Part shown: positions 61,507 to 64,000 of the stretch, in pieces
Layout: each line of letters opens with the position of its first letter
Numbering within the stretch: the first letter of the stretch is position 1
From: Grimontia kaedaensis
GTDB lineage: Bacteria > Pseudomonadota > Gammaproteobacteria > Enterobacterales > Vibrionaceae
Length of the DNA: 64,000 nt
Reading direction: 5' to 3'
NCBI RefSeq assembly: GCF_023746615.1
Contig: NZ_CP082275.1
Span: forward strand, 2,728,001 to 2,792,000
The notes under the pieces: model-generated
The model's database searches: none
Told to the model about the DNA's origin: nothing
What the model saw: only the letters and a program-made list of their open reading frames with translations
Position numbers and translations under genes: made by a program

Positions 61507-63150
61507 ATGTTGCCACGCTTGCTGACTTTGTGTTTCGCGCTCATCTCTTTCGCCAGCTCAGCCACGATCAATACACTTACAATAATTCCCGAGCTGTCGA
61601 ACGGCTTTGTCAGAAACTACAACCCTTTCCGCGCCGATACACTGGCGACGACGAGAGACTTCATCTTCGAGCCCCTGTTGGTTTTTGAGGAGGGCGTCGC
61701 ACATTTCCGTCTAGCCGAAAGCTACACCTTATCCCCCGATCTGAAAGGCATTGTTCTTACCCTGCGGGATGACATTAAGTGGTCTGACGGTACGCCATTC
61801 AGTGCCGACGATGTGGTGTACAGTCTCACGCTACTCAAGAATGAACCCAAACTGGATTACAATTCACTCGGTGAGTGGATTGAGCGCATAGAAAAACGTA
61901 ATGAAAATGAGGTATACGTCTCGTTAAGCCGTCCGAATGCCCAAATTGCCCACCGTTTGCAAGACGCCATCATTGTTCCTAAGCACCAGTGGGAAGACAT
62001 CTCTGACAAGCGTTTTTACCTTAATGCCCAGCCAGTCGGCACTGGCCCTTTTACTGACATTAAAGCCTTTAGCAGCAACAACATCGTTCAATGCCGTAAC
62101 CCTTATTACTGGCAACAGGATAAGCTCAAGGTTGACTGTATTCGCTATCCCCAAGTCAAAAGTAACGATGAGCTTATCAGCCGTCTCAGTAACGGAGAAT
62201 TTGACTGGGCGAGCGCCTTTATTCCAGATATTGAACGTAACTACGCATCCTATTCGCGTGATTACCATTATCACCACAAACCCTCCACCATCGTCAGCCT
62301 CATGTTTAACTTCAAACATCCGAATGACGAAATGCGCAAAGTTATTCAGGACGTACGTTTCCGACGTGCTGTCTCAATGAGCCTTGCCCGAGATCTTTTC
62401 ACCAATGTGGCAGTTTTTGGGCAAGGTGAAAAAGCGGCTTTTGCCAGTGGTATGGAGTCAAAATTTGAGGACTGGGTGCCAAATTCGGCCGCAGAGCAGC
62501 ATCTTTACTACATTCGCTTTCATCCTAAGGCTGCTTCACGCCTGCTTGATGAGCTGGGTTTAGAAGATATTGATGGCGACAGATTCCGCGAGTTACCCTC
62601 CGGCGAGCCACTTACACTGCGGATTATCGCTCCTAGCGGTTGGAGTGACTTTATCTCCGCCGCCAATGTAGCTGCCGAGATGTTTGCGGCAGTGGGCCTT
62701 CGTGTAAAAACGGAAGTTTTGCCTTTCCCTGAGTATGAAGCCCGGATGGCGGAAGCGGACTATGACCTTAGCATCACCAATTACTTTTCCGGCCTAACAC
62801 CGTTCAAGTATTTTAACTCAGCGTTTAACAGCGCCTACCAAACCCCGACCTCTCCGCGCTTCGCGCAGCACTTTTACAAAGACGATGAAATCGATGGGTT
62901 ATTGGCGGATTTCCTGCTTCAAACCGAGCCTCGGAAGCAGCGCGAGGTTATCAGAAAGCTGCACCTTCTTGTTGCTGAGCAGCAAGTTACCGTGCCGCTT
63001 TACTACAAATTGGAAACCGTTGAATTCACCACGACCCGCTATAAGGGCTGGAGAAAACATATTGATGGCACTCCAAATGTTCCACCGATTTGGCACACAG
63101 AGAGACCAAGGCTGATCCAGCTTTTGGAACTGGAACCCGTTGAGCCTTGA
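61507..63150 (+). CDS. Oligosaccharide/peptide-binding protein, family 5, CBP-like
   Basis: The 547-residue protein has a signal peptide to about residue 18 (SFASSAT). Its segments GFVRNYNPFRADT, TRDFIFEPLLVF, IKWSDGTPFSADDVVYS, VGTGPFTDI, CRNPYYW, VDCIRYPQ and FDWASAFIPDIERNYASY follow the Vibrio chitin-oligosaccharide-binding protein (CBP) closely as I remember it. It should bind chitin oligosaccharides, cellobiose-type sugars or peptides in the periplasm. No permease or ATPase genes lie beside it in the window, so it would share a transporter, or act as a sensor ligand protein as CBP does with ChiS. Confidence 0.82.
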   Translation: MLPRLLTLCFALISFASSATINTLTIIPELSNGFVRNYNPFRADTLATTRDFIFEPLLVFEEGVAHFRLAESYTLSPDLKGIVLTLRDDIKWSDGTPFSADDVVYSLTLLKNEPKLDYNSLGEWIERIEKRNENEVYVSLSRPNAQIAHRLQDAIIVPKHQWEDISDKRFYLNAQPVGTGPFTDIKAFSSNNIVQCRNPYYWQQDKLKVDCIRYPQVKSNDELISRLSNGEFDWASAFIPDIERNYASYSRDYHYHHKPSTIVSLMFNFKHPNDEMRKVIQDVRFRRAVSMSLARDLFTNVAVFGQGEKAAFASGMESKFEDWVPNSAAEQHLYYIRFHPKAASRLLDELGLEDIDGDRFRELPSGEPLTLRIIAPSGWSDFISAANVAAEMFAAVGLRVKTEVLPFPEYEARMAEADYDLSITNYFSGLTPFKYFNSAFNSAYQTPTSPRFAQHFYKDDEIDGLLADFLLQTEPRKQREVIRKLHLLVAEQQVTVPLYYKLETVEFTTTRYKGWRKHIDGTPNVPPIWHTERPRLIQLLELEPVEP

Positions 63151-63223
63151 GTAGAAAAAGAAATGTCCAACTTTACGGGGTCACTTCAAAACGCTCGGGC
63201 TTTTATTTATTGGATATGCGTTA

Positions 63224-64000
63224 CTATTTACCCATCAAATCCAGGGTTTTAAGCCACACATCAGCATCACTATTAGGATCAAGAAGCTTCAAGCGCTCGT
63301 AGGCCGAACGTGCGAGTTCCAGCTGATTGGTTTTCATCGCGCTGTAACCAAGAATTTCCCATAAGAATGGGTCTGTATGTCCACCCATGTCGATGCCGAG
63401 TTGTGCCACCTTTGCTGTATCTTCCCATCGCTGTAGTTGGGAAGCGATTCGTGTTTGTGCTTTAACCAAATAAAGCTCTGGCTCTTTGTTCAGCACAGAA
63501 ACCACTTCCCAGGCTTCGGCCCATTCCTTAGCCTGAATATGGTACTGAAGCTTTCGTTTCAGTACCTCGCGGTTGACCGTAACCGATTCTGAACTGATGC
63601 CTTGGTTCAACAAGCGCTTGGCCTGATCGATATCCCCAAGCATACTCGCATACTGGGACATATTGAGGTAGTCCGCCTCTGTCAGTTCAGCACCAGCTTT
63701 GACTTCAGCCTGTAAGGTTTTCAGCGCTGCTCGGACTTCACCCAAAGCGGCATAGGATGCTGCTTTTTTGCGTTGCCAGCGAACATCATGACCATACTTG
63801 TCCTGAATCACTCGTGTAGTGTTAATCAACGCACGATGCTGTTGTAGCTGTTCTTCACTTAAAAGCTTAATCTGCCAGATAAACTCCGGCACATTGCCAT
63901 AACGGGCAATAATAGCGTTAGCCTGTTTTAACGCTTCTTCATATCTCTTTTCGCTGAACAGCGCACGGGTATAAAGGTGCTCAACCGGCTGGAAGGTAGG
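63224..64000 (-). CDS. TPR-repeat protein (N-terminus cut by window edge)
   Basis: The frame is open to the window edge, giving 258 residues; GTG 63892 is internal, not the start. The sequence is helical with TPR-like pairs, e.g. RALFSEKRYEEALKQANAI, AASYAALGEVRAALKTL, SQYASMLGDIDQAKRLL and EILGYSAMKTNQLELARSAYERL. No signal peptide can be judged. Function unknown; possibly a scaffold or part of an envelope or polysaccharide system upstream. Confidence 0.75.
   Translation of the reverse strand, partial: PTFQPVEHLYTRALFSEKRYEEALKQANAIIARYGNVPEFIWQIKLLSEEQLQQHRALINTTRVIQDKYGHDVRWQRKKAASYAALGEVRAALKTLQAEVKAGAELTEADYLNMSQYASMLGDIDQAKRLLNQGISSESVTVNREVLKRKLQYHIQAKEWAEAWEVVSVLNKEPELYLVKAQTRIASQLQRWEDTAKVAQLGIDMGGHTDPFLWEILGYSAMKTNQLELARSAYERLKLLDPNSDADVWLKTLDLMGK

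Overview
The window looks like chromosomal DNA from a marine gammaproteobacterium of the Vibrionaceae (a Photobacterium/Grimontia/Enterovibrio/Vibrio-type genome). Support comes from an ERIC-type repeat, a solute-binding protein resembling the Vibrio chitin-oligosaccharide-binding protein, an array of four tRNA-Tyr genes, and a gene order (ffs, atl, ybaY, tesB ... mdlB, mdlA, decR) that follows the enterobacterial one. The genus is inference. There are about 60 protein genes, one 4.5S RNA, four tRNAs and many clear intrinsic terminators. No prophage, CRISPR array or complete insertion sequence was seen.

Layout. 1-5.3 kb: 3' truncated hdfR, a small membrane protein, a class V aminotransferase, an unknown protein and a c-di-GMP phosphodiesterase. 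5.6-7.8 kb: a secreted lipase-like hydrolase followed by a membrane-anchored protein that sits where a lipase foldase would be but lacks its signature. 8.2-10.9 kb: a glycine-betaine demethylation operon (gbcA, gbcB) preceded by an overlapping 40-codon ORF and an AraC-type direct repeat. 11-18.2 kb: a small secreted peptide, a FocA-type channel and a YejABEF-type peptide ABC importer. 18.3-24.7 kb: yaiL, a RecQ-family helicase, a conserved hypothetical with a MITE-like element just upstream, a GNAT, trhO, and a paired SMR exporter with a MarR-type regulator and palindromic operators. 26-32.4 kb: accessory genes, namely a Calx-beta secreted protein, a hydrolase with an Asp nucleophile, a metallo-hydrolase lipoprotein, and a Sel1-repeat lipoprotein gene broken by one stop codon.

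32.8-45 kb follows the E. coli order ffs-atl-ybaY-tesB-(...)-mdlB-mdlA-decR, but the place of glnK-amtB is taken by a porin, a VOC protein, a lipoprotein and an AraC regulator. DecR is divergent from a cysteine desulfhydrase gene (cdsH), with paired inverted repeats between them. Directly behind cdsH sits a DUF4157 (eCIS-core) gene, and on its far side lie a decayed second copy of the cdsH 3' end and a terminator. This is the clearest sign of a gene insertion in the window. 46.6-57.5 kb holds a GNAT, queC, an XRE/DUF2975 pair with a perfect 39-bp palindrome, a degenerate MsrA-like protein, DUF1244, an RND efflux pair, the tRNA-Tyr array, a glutathionyl-hydroquinone reductase, a lipoprotein and xthA. 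57.7-61.1 kb is a basic amino acid ABC importer with a terminator and an ERIC element between the binding protein and permease genes. The window closes with a CBP-like binding protein and a truncated TPR protein.

Themes: import of compatible solutes, peptides, amino acids and perhaps chitin oligosaccharides; drug or metabolite export (SMR pair, MdlAB, RND); cysteine handling; and a repeat-rich intergenic landscape. No single large novel system is obvious. The best leads are the DUF4157 insertion, the lipase-partner gene, the ORF overlapping gbcA and the unexplained operator-like palindromes.
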